A stretch of DNA of 41,882 nt, from contig JAQTUF010000008.1 in NCBI GenBank assembly GCA_028710865.1, forward strand, positions 1-41,882. The letters are read 5' to 3'. The DNA comes from Candidatus Shapirobacteria bacterium (GTDB taxonomy: Bacteria > Patescibacteria > Microgenomatia > UBA12405). Under the pieces are notes generated by a model that ran no database searches, was not told the DNA's origin, and worked only from the letters and a program-made list of their open reading frames with translations. Position 1 is the first letter of the stretch; every line of letters starts with the position of its first letter. A program made the position numbers and the translations under genes. Below are positions 23,508 through 33,021 of this stretch, one piece after another.

Positions 23508-25323
23508 CCCGATCCGTTTTATTTAAAATTTTTTTTCTTAATCTAATTGTTTTTGATGTCACGTCAATCAATTCATCACTATTAATAAAATCCAAACATT
23601 CTTCTAAAGAATATTTTACTGCTGGTGCTAAAATTATCGAATCGTCATTTCCAGCTGCTCGCATATTGGTTAATTGTTTCCCTTTACAAATATTTATCTC
23701 TAAATCACCAACTAACGGTCTTAATCCAACTATTTGTCCTTCATAAACCATTTCTGTCGGTTCAATAAAAGTAATTCCTCTTTTTTGGGCTAAATCTAAC
23801 CCGTAAGATAAAGCCTTACCAGATTCTATGGCAATCAAAGCCCCATTTCTTTCTTTATTATTTTCTTCTTGTTTTGGTTCATATCCTAAAAATAAGAAAC
23901 TTAAAGACACCATACCTTTGGTTTCTGTCATCAGATTACTTCTAAGTCCTAAAGCATTTCTTTCACTTATTTTATAAATCATTTTTATACCAATTTTATC
24001 GTCAGTTTGCATATCCAACATTTCCGCTTTTCTTTTCCCCATTTCGGCTGTAATTGTTCCCACAAAATCTTCTGGGGTCAATATGGTCAATTCATTAATT
24101 GGTTCACATACTTTTCCATCAATTGTTTTTAAAATTACTTCAGGTTTACCTACTTCCATAGCATAACCTTCACGTCGTAATTTTTCGATTAAAATTGCTA
24201 AATGTAATTCGCCTCGACCAGAAACCAACATTCTAATGCTGTCATTTGGATCATCCTCTAATTTTAATCCTAAATTAGTTTCTACTTCTTGGTGTAATCT
24301 TTCTTTAAGTTCTCGACTGGTTAAATATTTTGATTCTCCCTTAGCAAAAATACCAGTGTTTGGACCAAAACTAGCTTTAAGTGTAGGTGGGGTAATTTCA
24401 ATTGTGGGCAATGCTACTTGACAACTAATATCTGTTAAAGTTTGGCCTATTTCAATCCCTGAAATTCCTGATAAGTACACAATTTCTCCACTAGCCGCTT
24501 CATTAACTTCTAACTTTTTTATTCCTTCATTAACATACATTCTTTCTATTTTAAAATTTCCTTTCACTTTTTGATCTGGATCAACTAATGATACATACAT
24601 ACCTTTTTTAATTTTTCCTTTATTGATTCGACCTACAGCTAATTTTCCTAAATATTCATTTTTTTCAAAAGAAGATACCAACATTTGAAATGGTTTATCT
24701 GTGTCTTTTACTGCATTTGGAATAGTTTGTAAAATTTGTTCAAAAAGGGGATTAATATTTGCTTGTTCGTCCATATTTTCAGGCATATTTAAAAATGCTT
24801 TCCCATCTTTACCAATACAATAAATTATTGGAAAATCTAGTAATTCTGGATCATCTGCTAAAGATAAAAATAAATTTTCCGCATCCACTACTACTTTCTT
24901 AACTTGTTGATCTTTTCGATCAATTTTATTAATTACTAAAATAACTTTTAACCTATATTCCAGAGCTTTTTTGAGTACAAATTTGGTCTGTGATAAAGGC
25001 CCTTCGGCTGCATCTACTATCAATAGAACCCCATCAGCCATGTTTAAAACTCTTTCTACTTCTCCGCCAAAATCAGCATGTCCAGGAGTATCAATAATAT
25101 TAATTTTAGAATCTTTATAAAAAACTGAGGTGTTTTTGGATAAGATTGTAATCCCTTTTTCTCTTTCTAAATCATTACTATCCATAATTCGATCCATAGT
25201 CATTTCATCTTGATTGTCTCTAAAAGTATGGGTTTGCTTTAATAGAGCATCAACCAAAGTAGTCTTACCATGATCTACATGGGCGATAACAGCAACATTC
25301 CTAATATCTGTCAGATTGGGCAT
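23482..25323 (-). CDS. typA: Translational GTPase TypA/BipA
   Basis: A 613-aa ribosome-associated GTPase involved in stress and cold adaptation and 50S assembly. The G domain is complete: G1 [10 protein letters not shown] at about 14-23, G3 [17 protein letters not shown]4 NKIDR. Domain II, the EF-G-like domain III ([24 protein letters not shown] segment) and the TypA-specific C-terminal domain ([25 protein letters not shown]) are all present at normal length. Promoter-like TTGAAT, 16 bp, TACAAT ends 6 nt before the ATG. Convergent overlap with the HIT gene is 26 bp. Confidence 0.97.
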   Translation of the reverse strand: MPNLTDIRNVAVIAHVDHGKTTLVDALLKQTHTFRDNQDEMTMDRIMDSNDLEREKGITILSKNTSVFYKDSKINIIDTPGHADFGGEVERVLNMADGVLLIVDAAEGPLSQTKFVLKKALEYRLKVILVINKIDRKDQQVKKVVVDAENLFLSLADDPELLDFPIIYCIGKDGKAFLNMPENMDEQANINPLFEQILQTIPNAVKDTDKPFQMLVSSFEKNEYLGKLAVGRINKGKIKKGMYVSLVDPDQKVKGNFKIERMYVNEGIKKLEVNEAASGEIVYLSGISGIEIGQTLTDISCQVALPTIEITPPTLKASFGPNTGIFAKGESKYLTSRELKERLHQEVETNLGLKLEDDPNDSIRMLVSGRGELHLAILIEKLRREGYAMEVGKPEVILKTIDGKVCEPINELTILTPEDFVGTITAEMGKRKAEMLDMQTDDKIGIKMIYKISERNALGLRSNLMTETKGMVSLSFLFLGYEPKQEENNKERNGALIAIESGKALSYGLDLAQKRGITFIEPTEMVYEGQIVGLRPLVGDLEINICKGKQLTNMRAAGNDDSIILAPAVKYSLEECLDFINSDELIDVTSKTIRLRKKILNKTDRVRAARQNR

Positions 25324-25329
25324 TCGTGT

Positions 25330-25357
25330 ATTGTACTACAAGATCAAAATTATTCAA
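25330..25357 (-). promoter_or_regulatory. typA promoter
   Basis: On the minus strand TTGAAT, a 16-bp spacer and TACAAT (plus 25330-25335), 6 nt before the ATG at 25323, predict a leaderless typA mRNA. Confidence 0.55.
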
Positions 25358-25384
25358 TAATTAAGGCTTTATTTATCAATAGAC

Positions 25385-25390
25385 TATAAT
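25385..25390 (+). promoter_or_regulatory. -10 box TATAAT before the C39-like peptidase gene
   Basis: TATAAT ends 5 nt before the ATG at 25396. No good -35 is visible. Confidence 0.5.
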
Positions 25391-25395
25391 AATTT

Positions 25396-26160
25396 ATGGC
25401 TAAAAAACTTATTCTTTTTTTTCTTCTAATTTTAGGCATATTTTTAGTTTACTTAAAAATATCGACACCAAAAATATCATCCAAAATTGAAAATAAAGTT
25501 GACCAAATTGTTACTCAAGTTGAAGATATTAAAGAAACTATTGCTCCAAAGCCTACTAAAATTTTATCAACTGGCTTACCAGATAAACATCTTATTCAAA
25601 CTACCTTTATCCAGCAGTCGCCAGAAAAAAATTGGGATCAACCTTGGCAAGATGCTTGTGAAGAAGCTGCTCTTCTAACTGTCGATTATTTTTATAAAAA
25701 TCAAACTCCTGATTCTCAAACTGTCAAAAATGATATTTTAAAAATGATTGATTTTGAAAACCAACAATCCTTTACTAAAGACATGGATATCGACCAAATG
25801 AATTTTGTTTCTCAAAGATATTTAGGTTATTCAACTATTATTTTAAATAATCCGACTATTGAAGATATTAAAGAATATCTTTTACAAGATATTCCTGTAG
25901 TTGTCCCAGCCAATGGTAAGACTCTGTATCAAGAAAACAAACATTTTAAGTCTGGTGGTCCTTATTATCACAATCTTACTATTTTAGGCTTTGATGACAC
26001 CAAAAATCAATTTATAGTTCACGATGTTGGCACTCAATTTGGAGCTTATTTTAAATATTCTTATTCATTACTTATGGATAGTATTCACGATTTTCCAAAA
26101 AGCGGTCATAAAGAGGATATTAGTACAGGTTCTAAAAAAGTTTTAATTTTGTTAGAATAG
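25396..26160 (+). CDS. Membrane-anchored C39-like cysteine peptidase
   Basis: A 254-aa protein with an uncleaved-looking N-terminal membrane helix (about 4-21), a short helical stalk (30-50) and an extracytoplasmic papain-fold domain of the C39-like (Peptidase_C39_2) type. The triad can be placed as Cys88 in WQDACEEAAL, His192 in YYHNLTILGF and Asp210 in FIVHDVG. Members of this group cut peptides or peptidoglycan cross-links, and some are inactive binders. It heads a four-gene run of exported proteins and is followed 4 nt later by the cyclophilin gene. A second C39-like protein is at 31789. Confidence 0.82.
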   Translation: MAKKLILFFLLILGIFLVYLKISTPKISSKIENKVDQIVTQVEDIKETIAPKPTKILSTGLPDKHLIQTTFIQQSPEKNWDQPWQDACEEAALLTVDYFYKNQTPDSQTVKNDILKMIDFENQQSFTKDMDIDQMNFVSQRYLGYSTIILNNPTIEDIKEYLLQDIPVVVPANGKTLYQENKHFKSGGPYYHNLTILGFDDTKNQFIVHDVGTQFGAYFKYSYSLLMDSIHDFPKSGHKEDISTGSKKVLILLE

Positions 26161-26164
26161 ATCA

Positions 26165-26764
26165 ATGAAAAAAACAATTAGTTTATCTTTATTAATTATT
26201 TTTTCTGCCTTTTTTCTTTTTGGTTGTGCTAAAAAAGACCAACCAAAAGATACCAATATAAATTTAGAGGAAAATATCGTCCCCACTAGTACCACTATGA
26301 CTACTATTAGTCCAACCAAAACCCAAACCCAAGATACTTTTGTTGCCATCAAAACCAAAGATGGTGAAATTGTTTTAAAACTTTATCAAGACCTTACTCC
26401 CAATACTGTGGCCAATTTTGTTTCCAAAGCCAATTCTGGTTTTTATAAAAATTTAATTTTCCATCGAGTTATTCCAGGCTTCATGGCCCAAGGTGGCGAT
26501 CCTCTTGGTACTGGTACTGGTGGTGGTAATCAAAAATCAGAAATAAATAATATCCCTTTTAAAAGAGGGAGTATCGGTTTAGCTAGAGCCGGTAATATAG
26601 AAGTTAGCAATGATAGTCAATTTTTCATTTGCTTTAGTACTCAAGGTTGTCAACATTTAACTGGTGATTACGTTAATTTTGGTGAAGTTGTTTCTGGTTT
26701 AGACGTTTTAGATAAAATTGTTCAAGGAGATAAAATTTTAGATGTTGTAACCACCACTAAGTGA
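26165..26764 (+). CDS. Lipoprotein cyclophilin-type peptidyl-prolyl isomerase
   Basis: A 199-aa protein with a lipoprotein signal peptide (lipobox LFGC, Cys21) and a cyclophilin domain from about 58: FKLYQDLTPNTV-like VLKLYQDLTPNTVANF, FHRVIPGFMAQGGDPLGTGTGG and SQFFICFST. The key Arg (FHRVI) and the FMAQGGD and FFI segments are kept. It would catalyse proline isomerisation of exported proteins at the outer face of the membrane. A Thr/Ser-rich linker (about 40-57) joins the two. Its stop overlaps the next start by 4 nt (GTGA). Confidence 0.93.
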   Translation: MKKTISLSLLIIFSAFFLFGCAKKDQPKDTNINLEENIVPTSTTMTTISPTKTQTQDTFVAIKTKDGEIVLKLYQDLTPNTVANFVSKANSGFYKNLIFHRVIPGFMAQGGDPLGTGTGGGNQKSEINNIPFKRGSIGLARAGNIEVSNDSQFFICFSTQGCQHLTGDYVNFGEVVSGLDVLDKIVQGDKILDVVTTTK

Positions 26765-27174
26765 AAAAAATAATTTATATTTTAATTATTACTGTAATTC
26801 TTTTTGGTTTTTATAAACTATTATCTGTGCCTCCAAAATCAAATAATTCCGACACTAGTGTTAATACCCAAAGCGAAATTGATTCTAATGATTCTGATTT
26901 AATCTTTTATTGGGGAGAAGGTTGTCCTCATTGTGAAAACGTTAAAGAGTTCATTATTACTAATAATGTTGATCAAAAAGTAAAAATAAATCAAAAAGAA
27001 GTTTATAAAAATACCGATAATCAACAAGAATTACAAGCTGTTACTAGTCAATATTGCCCTGAAGTTATTACTAACGGAGGTATTGGTGTCCCATTGGCTT
27101 TTGATGTTCAAAACAAGACTTGTTTGTCTGGAGATACCCCTATCATCGATTTTTTAAAACAAAAAATCCAATAA
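26761..27174 (+). CDS. Membrane-anchored thioredoxin-like protein (CPHC)
   Basis: A 137-aa protein with an N-terminal membrane helix (about 3-20), a Ser/Asn/Asp-rich linker and a glutaredoxin/thioredoxin-like domain opening with FYWGEGCPHCENVKEF (Cys55 and Cys58). The cis-Pro region is GIGVPLAF. CPHC is typical of DsbA-like oxidants, so a role in disulfide formation or reduction outside the membrane is likely. A GTG start overlaps the cyclophilin stop, pointing to co-translation with that folding factor. Confidence 0.85.
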   Translation: MKKIIYILIITVILFGFYKLLSVPPKSNNSDTSVNTQSEIDSNDSDLIFYWGEGCPHCENVKEFIITNNVDQKVKINQKEVYKNTDNQQELQAVTSQYCPEVITNGGIGVPLAFDVQNKTCLSGDTPIIDFLKQKIQ

Positions 27175-27552
27175 ATGGTTAAAGAAAAGAAAATTCACTT
27201 TACTTTCAAGACCTTTATCCGGCTTTTAATTTTTGGCCTAATAATTTATTTTTCTATAAATTGGTTTAGTAATAATAAAAAATCATCAGTTTTAGGAGAT
27301 ACTGATATTACTCTCTTTGATGAAGAAACCAAAAATAATTTTATACCTAATATTTATCAAAAACTTCCAGAAGGAAGTCGCTATCAATTAGAACATCTAA
27401 ATGAAACTAAAATAGGTATTTTTTTTCAAGATAAGTTTAGTTTTTTACAATCTCAACTAAATGGTTTTCCTAATCGTCAAATCAAAGAAATTCAAAAAAG
27501 CATTATAAAAAATGTTTCGGATGATATGATAGAAAACATTGATAAAAACTAA
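27175..27552 (+). CDS. Small membrane-anchored protein of unknown function
   Basis: A 125-aa protein with one N-terminal membrane helix (about 13-30) after a basic segment ([10 protein letters not shown]), so the rest is outside the cell. The outer part contains [15 protein letters not shown] and a helical end. I recognise no family. The ATG follows the stop of the thioredoxin-like gene directly, so the two share a transcript. Only one nucleotide separates its end from the prfB start. Confidence 0.75.
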   Translation: MVKEKKIHFTFKTFIRLLIFGLIIYFSINWFSNNKKSSVLGDTDITLFDEETKNNFIPNIYQKLPEGSRYQLEHLNETKIGIFFQDKFSFLQSQLNGFPNRQIKEIQKSIIKNVSDDMIENIDKN

Positions 27553-27553
27553 T

Positions 27554-28627
27554 ATGACAGAAATTTCTGACCTAAATTCACGATTCCAAACCCTAAAAGA
27601 AAAACTCAAGTTCAATCAAAAATTATCTGATTTAAAAGATTTACAAACTAAATCCGAAGATCCCCATCTTTGGGATAATAAGGAATTAGCCGGAAGTATC
27701 CTCCAAGATATTTCTGAAATTCAAAAAACAATTCAAATCATTCAAGATGTTGAATCAGAAATCAGTTCTCTTCAAGAATTTGAATCTTTTTTTCAATCTA
27801 ATCCTGACCCAGAACTTCAAATGGAAATGCAAAATCATTTATCCTTACTTTCAAAAAAAATTGATGATTTAGAACTCCAAACTTATTTATCTGGTAAATA
27901 TGATTCAAAACATGCCATACTTTCCATTCATTCTGGCCAAGGTGGAACTGAAGCTATGGATTGGGCAGCTATGTTACAGCGTATGTATCTTCGCTTTTTC
28001 GAAAAAAAGAAATGGAAATATGAAGTTGTTGATTTTATTCCCGGAGAAGAAGCTGGTATTAAGTCAGTTTCTTTCAAAATTAGTCAATCTTTTGCTTTTG
28101 GTTTTCTTAAAAAAGAATCAGGAGTTCATCGTCTTGTTCGTCTTTCTCCTTTTAATGCTGACCAACTTCGTCAGACCTCTTTTGCCAAAGTTGAAGTCAG
28201 TCCTATTTTTGATAAAAATTCTGATTTTGAAATTGATTCTAAAGATATTGAATTTTCTGCCTACAGATCTGGTGGACATGGTGGTCAGAATGTTAACAAA
28301 GTTTCCACTGCTGTCAGACTAGTTCATAAACCTAGTGGCATTGCTGTTACTTGTCAAAGCCAGCGGGGTCAAGAACAAAATCGTGAATTAGCTTTACAAA
28401 TGTTGACCTCAAAATTGTGGGCCATCGAACAGGAAAAACAAAGCCAAGAACAAAAAAATATTAAAGGTGACAATATTATTGCTGGATGGGGACATCAAAT
28501 TAGATCTTATGTGCTTCATCCTTACAAAATGGTTAAAGATTTGCGAACTCGTTATGAGACTTCTGATACTACAAAAGTTTTAGATGGAGACCTTGACTCT
28601 TTTATTACTGCCGAATTAAAATCATAA
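27554..28627 (+). CDS. prfB: Peptide chain release factor 2
   Basis: A 357-aa class I release factor. The stop-codon-reading tripeptide is SPF in [18 protein letters not shown], the RF2 form specific for UAA/UGA. The catalytic GGQ is in [17 protein letters not shown]. The frame is continuous from the ATG at 27554, so the programmed +1 frameshift found in many prfB genes is absent and so is its autoregulation. Presence of RF2 fits UGA being a stop here, in contrast to CPR groups that read UGA as Gly. Confidence 0.96.
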   Translation: MTEISDLNSRFQTLKEKLKFNQKLSDLKDLQTKSEDPHLWDNKELAGSILQDISEIQKTIQIIQDVESEISSLQEFESFFQSNPDPELQMEMQNHLSLLSKKIDDLELQTYLSGKYDSKHAILSIHSGQGGTEAMDWAAMLQRMYLRFFEKKKWKYEVVDFIPGEEAGIKSVSFKISQSFAFGFLKKESGVHRLVRLSPFNADQLRQTSFAKVEVSPIFDKNSDFEIDSKDIEFSAYRSGGHGGQNVNKVSTAVRLVHKPSGIAVTCQSQRGQEQNRELALQMLTSKLWAIEQEKQSQEQKNIKGDNIIAGWGHQIRSYVLHPYKMVKDLRTRYETSDTTKVLDGDLDSFITAELKS

Positions 28628-28628
28628 C

Positions 28629-29663
28629 ATGCGTCGATTATTTAAACTTTTAATTACTCTTTTTATTATTTTCACAGTTGTTGGTATTTTGTCTTTTTTA
28701 AACGCTTCATTTAAGTTATCTAAAGAATTAGGCCAACCAACCAATTATTTAATTAAGACTATTTACAATGCTTCCCGATATAACCCTTACTTAAATAAAG
28801 ATAAAATTAATTTTCTTATTTTAGGTTTAGATGAACGTGATGATGCCCTTGAAAAAACCGAAACTACTGATAGTATTATTTTTGCTTCACTTAATCTTAA
28901 AGATTATAAAATTAATACTATTTCCCTTCCTCGTGACCTTTGGTTTTATAATATTAATGCCAAGATTAATGAAATCTATCCTTTATCTCTTAAAGAGCCA
29001 AATAAATTTTCTTTTATTAAAAATAATTTCCAAAAACTAATTAATCAGGATATTGACCATGTTATTGTCATGACTACTGAAAACTTGATTGAGTTCGTTA
29101 AAATTATTGGCGGAGTTGATTTAACCCTAGAGCAAGGCTTTATTGATAAACAGTACCCTAACCCAGACTATATTAAAGATCCTTCATCAGGTGCTCCAAT
29201 TTATAAAACTATTGAATTTAAATCAGGCCCCATTCATTTAGATGAATCCAATATTACTGAGTTCGTTCGTTCTCGTCATGGTGGTGAAACAGTAGCACAA
29301 GGAGGTACTGATTTGGCTCGTATTCAAAGGCAACAATTATTAATTGAAGCCATTATTGAAAAAATTAAAAATGAGACATCTTTTATCACTAATGAATCTC
29401 AAATTATTGATCTATACAATTTTTGGAACAAAGACTTAATTAAAGATATTACTGATGTTAATGCTCTCCAAATTACTTCTGCTATTAGTTCCAATTTTTC
29501 TAAAATAAGTCTCAATAAAATTGAACTTAAAATAGGGGAGACAGCAAAAGATGGAGTTATTTATCATCCAACTAAATTTATTAATAAACAATGGGTATTT
29601 ATTCCTGTTGATGAAAATTACCAACAACTCCAAGATTTTATAAAAACCTCGATATCCCAATAG
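28629..29663 (+). CDS. LytR-CpsA-Psr (LCP) family protein
   Basis: A 344-aa protein with an N-terminal membrane helix (about 5-24) and an extracytoplasmic LCP domain: NFLILGLDERDD, TDSIIFASLNLKDYKINTISLPRDLW, the conserved SRHG-like segment EFVRSRHGGE and the RIQRQQLLIEAI helix. LCP enzymes move glycopolymers from lipid carriers to peptidoglycan or proteins. Here the natural donors would be products of the glycan locus at 33807-41882. It starts 1 nt after the prfB stop. Confidence 0.92.
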   Translation: MRRLFKLLITLFIIFTVVGILSFLNASFKLSKELGQPTNYLIKTIYNASRYNPYLNKDKINFLILGLDERDDALEKTETTDSIIFASLNLKDYKINTISLPRDLWFYNINAKINEIYPLSLKEPNKFSFIKNNFQKLINQDIDHVIVMTTENLIEFVKIIGGVDLTLEQGFIDKQYPNPDYIKDPSSGAPIYKTIEFKSGPIHLDESNITEFVRSRHGGETVAQGGTDLARIQRQQLLIEAIIEKIKNETSFITNESQIIDLYNFWNKDLIKDITDVNALQITSAISSNFSKISLNKIELKIGETAKDGVIYHPTKFINKQWVFIPVDENYQQLQDFIKTSISQ

Positions 29664-29728
29664 TATTTGTTTTATAAACTTGATTAGTTAATTTTTGTTA
29701 TACTGAATTATTAGATTTTAAATTTAAT

Positions 29729-30202
29729 ATGGATATACCTAATCTAGCTCAAAATGATAATTTAGTTAAAAAAGTTTCTTATTCAAAAAAAACCACTATA
29801 ATAATCATCGTTATTGTTACAGTTTTTGCCATAACTTCAGGATTTTGGATTTCTAGATTTTGGCCAAGTCAAACTGCTGTTTCTCTATCAGATTTAGAAT
29901 CTAACACTGTTGGTAGTTCTGCTGTTGATGCTGAATCACTTAAAGTTGGTGTTATTTATGGCAATATTGAAAAAACTTTTCAAGATACCGCTACTGGTGT
30001 TATCGAAAAAGGCAACATTAATGGTGAGGGCACTCATATTTTAAATCGTGATGGTGGAGTTAGCCAAAGAGCTTCTCTTATTTCTTCCACTATTGATCTT
30101 GATCTTTTTGTTGGTAAAAAAGTTGAACTTAAGGGTGAAACTAATGCCTCCACAAAAACCGCTTGGTTAATTGATGTTGGTAATATAAAAATTCTTGAAT
30201 AA
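29729..30202 (+). CDS. Single-pass membrane protein of unknown function upstream of ftsE
   Basis: A 157-aa protein with a basic N-terminus, one membrane helix (about 24-42) and an external part of about 115 aa. The end, VGKKVELKGETNASTKTAWLIDVGNIKI, resembles a small beta-barrel/OB-type fold, but I recognise no family. It lies 8 nt upstream of ftsE and so probably belongs to the division operon. A TATACT box at 29699-29704 is a possible promoter element, 24 nt before the ATG. Confidence 0.75.
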   Translation: MDIPNLAQNDNLVKKVSYSKKTTIIIIVIVTVFAITSGFWISRFWPSQTAVSLSDLESNTVGSSAVDAESLKVGVIYGNIEKTFQDTATGVIEKGNINGEGTHILNRDGGVSQRASLISSTIDLDLFVGKKVELKGETNASTKTAWLIDVGNIKILE

Positions 30203-30210
30203 AAATAAAA

Positions 30211-30924
30211 ATGAAAATTGTTTTTGATACTGTCGATAAAAATTTTGGTGTTATTCACGCTTTAAAAGACATTAGTTTTGAAGTTAATCAAGGTGAATTC
30301 GTTTTTATTACCGGACATTCTGGTGCTGGTAAGTCAACTATTTTGAAATTAATTTTAAATCAATTAAAACCTAGTTCTGGACATATTTTAATTGATGATG
30401 TTGATATAGTTTTAGGTACTAAAGACCAAATTAATAATATTAGGCGCAAAATTGGTGTTATTTTCCAAGATTATCAACTTATTTTTGATAAATCAGTTGA
30501 AGAAAATATTGCTTTAAGTTTAGATATAGTTTCTTATCCTAAGAATCGTATTCAAGAAAAAATAGACGAGGTTATTAACCAAGTTGGCCTAGAAAGTCGT
30601 CGTTTTCTTTTCCCTTCACAACTTTCTGGTGGTGAACTTCAACGAGCTGCTTTAGCTAGAGCCTTAGCTATCGAACCTCAAATTATTTTAGCTGACGAAC
30701 CAACTGGTAATTTAGATCCTGAAAATTCATGGAATTTAGTTAAACTCTTAAAAGATATCAATAATAATAGTAATACCACCATTATTATGACTACTCACAA
30801 TAATGAAATAGTTGAAGCCCTTAATAAACGGAAAATAGAAATTTCCAATGGTGAAATTAAGAAAAAACCTCAAAAAAATACCAAAAAAATTATTTATTCT
30901 TCTTCAAAACATGAGCATAATTAA
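30211..30924 (+). CDS. ftsE: Cell division ATP-binding protein FtsE
   Basis: A 237-aa ABC ATPase with Walker A GHSGAGKST (about 36-44), the Q-loop IFQDYQL, signature LSGGELQRAALARAL, Walker B IILADEPTGNLDP and switch His TTHN. DYQL after the Q-loop is typical of FtsE. With FtsX it forms a complex that turns on peptidoglycan hydrolases at the septum. The C-terminus has an extra Lys-rich tail of about 20 residues. It overlaps ftsX by 14 nt. Confidence 0.95.
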   Translation: MKIVFDTVDKNFGVIHALKDISFEVNQGEFVFITGHSGAGKSTILKLILNQLKPSSGHILIDDVDIVLGTKDQINNIRRKIGVIFQDYQLIFDKSVEENIALSLDIVSYPKNRIQEKIDEVINQVGLESRRFLFPSQLSGGELQRAALARALAIEPQIILADEPTGNLDPENSWNLVKLLKDINNNSNTTIIMTTHNNEIVEALNKRKIEISNGEIKKKPQKNTKKIIYSSSKHEHN

Positions 30925-31783
30925 AACTACTTGGCATCATCTTCGCCGATCTCCTTTCCAAAGCCTTATTGCTCTAATGGTTATGATTTTTAGTTTTTTA
31001 GTTATTTCTGTTTTTATTATTGTTAATTCTGGACTTTCTCAAGTTTTGACTTATTTTGAAACCAAACCAGAAATCACTCTTTTTCTTAAAGACGGTCTAG
31101 ATAAAGCTAGTATTGAAAATATTCAAAAAGACCTCTCCTCTTATACTGATATCAAAGAAATTAAATATATTTCTAAAGAAAAAGCTCTAGAAATTTACAA
31201 ACAAGAAAATAAAGACAACCCTATGCTGACCGAAATGGTTACTGCTAGTATTCTACCTTCGTCATTTGAAGTTAGCGTTTCTAACCCTAATACTCTTGAA
31301 CAGATTTATCAAAATTATGCTACTAAAAATGATGTTATTGATGAAATTATTTATCAAAAAGATATTATTAATTCACTTCTTGATTGGACTAATGCTATTC
31401 GTAAAACTGGTTTAGCCATTACCTTAATTATTGGTTTTATTTCATTTTTTACCATCTTTACCATTATTGGTATGAAAATTACCAATCGTAAAGAAGAAAT
31501 ACGTATTAGCCGTCTTTTAGGTGCTTCTCATCTTTATGTCAAAAAACCATTTTTACTTGAAGGCCTTTTTTACGGTATTGTTGGTAGTTTAGTTGGGTCT
31601 ATTATTAGTTTTTCTTTTGTTATTATTTTTAGACAATCAATTAATTCATTTTTTCAGCCAGTTGAGTTTATTAATTATGATATTAGTTTCTATGGCCTTC
31701 TTTTACTTTCAGAATTATTTTTAGGTTGTTTCATTGGTCTTATTGCTAGCTGGATTGGTGTCAAAAGATATATTAAATTTTAA
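30911..31783 (+). CDS. ftsX: Cell division protein FtsX
   Basis: A 290-aa permease-like protein with the FtsX plan: a first membrane helix (about 22-45), an extracellular domain (VTYFETKPEITLFLKDG-type start, with ISKEKALEIYK and LPSSFEVSV), then three membrane helices from about 173 with GMKITNRKEEIRISRLLGAS between them. The ATG at 30911 is chosen because it opens the typical HHLRRSPFQSL sequence; upstream in-frame codons lie in ftsE. The extracellular domain is the part that contacts the hydrolase in other bacteria, and the gene right after it (31789) is the natural candidate partner. Confidence 0.94.
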   Translation: MSIIKTTWHHLRRSPFQSLIALMVMIFSFLVISVFIIVNSGLSQVLTYFETKPEITLFLKDGLDKASIENIQKDLSSYTDIKEIKYISKEKALEIYKQENKDNPMLTEMVTASILPSSFEVSVSNPNTLEQIYQNYATKNDVIDEIIYQKDIINSLLDWTNAIRKTGLAITLIIGFISFFTIFTIIGMKITNRKEEIRISRLLGASHLYVKKPFLLEGLFYGIVGSLVGSIISFSFVIIFRQSINSFFQPVEFINYDISFYGLLLLSELFLGCFIGLIASWIGVKRYIKF

Positions 31784-31788
31784 TTTCG

Positions 31789-32961
31789 ATGACTAAAAAA
31801 TTTGTTTTTTTATTATTAATAATATCTTTTTTCGCTTTAAATTTTAATCTCATTTATGCTGACGAACAAGGAGATTTAGAAAATCAAAAAAATGAAATTT
31901 TAAAAAAATTAAGTGAACTTGGTACTGCTAAAAATACTCTTGCTAATCAAATAAAAATAATTGATTCTCAAGTTCAATTGACCTTACTAAAAATTACTCA
32001 GACTGAAAATTCTATTAAAACATTAGAGAAAGAAATAGGGGATCTTTCAGTAGAAATCGGTAAACTTGATGTCAAGCTTGATGATTTGTCAGTCGTTTAT
32101 ATCCATCAAATTATCCAAAATTATAAACTTCAAAAAAGAATTCCTGCCTTTGCTTTTATAGTTTCTTCCAATCTCAATAATTTTTTAGAGCAACGCAAAT
32201 ATATTACTACTTTACAAAACAATAGCCAAGATACCCTTTTAGATATGGAAACCGTTCGGACCAATTATGATCTTCAAAAACAAACTAAAGAAAAAAAACA
32301 AACTGAACTAGAAACTCTTCAAAAAACTTTAGCTAGTCAAAAAATCAATCTTAATAGCCAAAAAAACTCAAAAAATTCATTACTTGAAATAACTAAAAGC
32401 GATGAAAAAAAATATCAACAATTATTAATACAGGTTCAATCTAAATTAGCTTCATTTAATAATTCCAGTATTGGCTGTTTAAGTTCATCTCCAGGTGGCG
32501 GTAGTGATGGTAATTATTATAGTCAAATAGATCCTCGTTGGTGTAAACAATATATTGGTATGCAGACTACTTATACTATTGGTGGTGCTGGTTGTTATCT
32601 TACTAGTATGTCTATGGTTTATAAAAAAATCGGATTTGATATTACTCCTTCGGCTTATGCTGCTGATCCCAGTAAATTTACTTCTAGTGCTGATTTAATA
32701 GCACCAACTCCTCCGTCAGGTTATGTTTATAAAAAAACAAGTTATAACTCATCTATTGTAGACGATGAACTAAGAAGTGGCCGTTATGTTATTGCCGAAA
32801 TTCCCATGAGTGGTAGCCCTTCCGGTAGACATTTTATAGTTTTAATTTCTGGTTCAAATGGTAATTATAAGATGCATGATCCTTGGCGTGGTGCTGATTT
32901 AAATTTCAATCAATATTATTCCACTAATTCAATCTTTAGTCTTCGTCTTATTACTAAATAA
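31789..32961 (+). CDS. Secreted coiled-coil protein with C39-like peptidase domain, probable FtsEX partner
   Basis: A 390-aa protein with a signal peptide (about 1-24, ending IYADEQ), two long coiled-coil segments (about 26-110 and 140-222), a Gly/Ser linker (SSSPGGGSDG near 235) and a C-terminal C39-like papain-fold domain. Probable triad: Cys269 in GAGCYLTSMSM, His348 in GRHFIVLISG and Asp364 in KMHDPW. The coiled-coil plus hydrolase plan, directly 5 nt after ftsX, is that of PcsB (CHAP), CwlO/RipC-type (NlpC/P60) and EnvC/LytM partners of FtsEX, but with a different catalytic module. Role in septal peptidoglycan cutting is inferred. A strong terminator follows. Confidence 0.88.
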   Translation: MTKKFVFLLLIISFFALNFNLIYADEQGDLENQKNEILKKLSELGTAKNTLANQIKIIDSQVQLTLLKITQTENSIKTLEKEIGDLSVEIGKLDVKLDDLSVVYIHQIIQNYKLQKRIPAFAFIVSSNLNNFLEQRKYITTLQNNSQDTLLDMETVRTNYDLQKQTKEKKQTELETLQKTLASQKINLNSQKNSKNSLLEITKSDEKKYQQLLIQVQSKLASFNNSSIGCLSSSPGGGSDGNYYSQIDPRWCKQYIGMQTTYTIGGAGCYLTSMSMVYKKIGFDITPSAYAADPSKFTSSADLIAPTPPSGYVYKKTSYNSSIVDDELRSGRYVIAEIPMSGSPSGRHFIVLISGSNGNYKMHDPWRGADLNFNQYYSTNSIFSLRLITK

Positions 32962-32992
32962 AAATCCCCCACTTAAAGTAGGGGATTTTTAT
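32960..32992 (+). terminator. Rho-independent terminator after the ftsEX operon
   Basis: AAAATCCCC (from 32961) pairs with GGGGATTTTT (32981-32990), with an ACTTAAAGT palindrome in the loop. It ends in a T-run and is nearly symmetric, so it could also act on the minus strand. Confidence 0.88.
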
Positions 32993-33021
32993 TAACAATT
33001 TTAAATATTTTGTTGTTTTTA

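Noticed and set aside
27554..27640. Programmed frameshift in prfB
   Set aside because: The frame is continuous from ATG; no in-frame TGA after a CTT slip site is present near codon 26.
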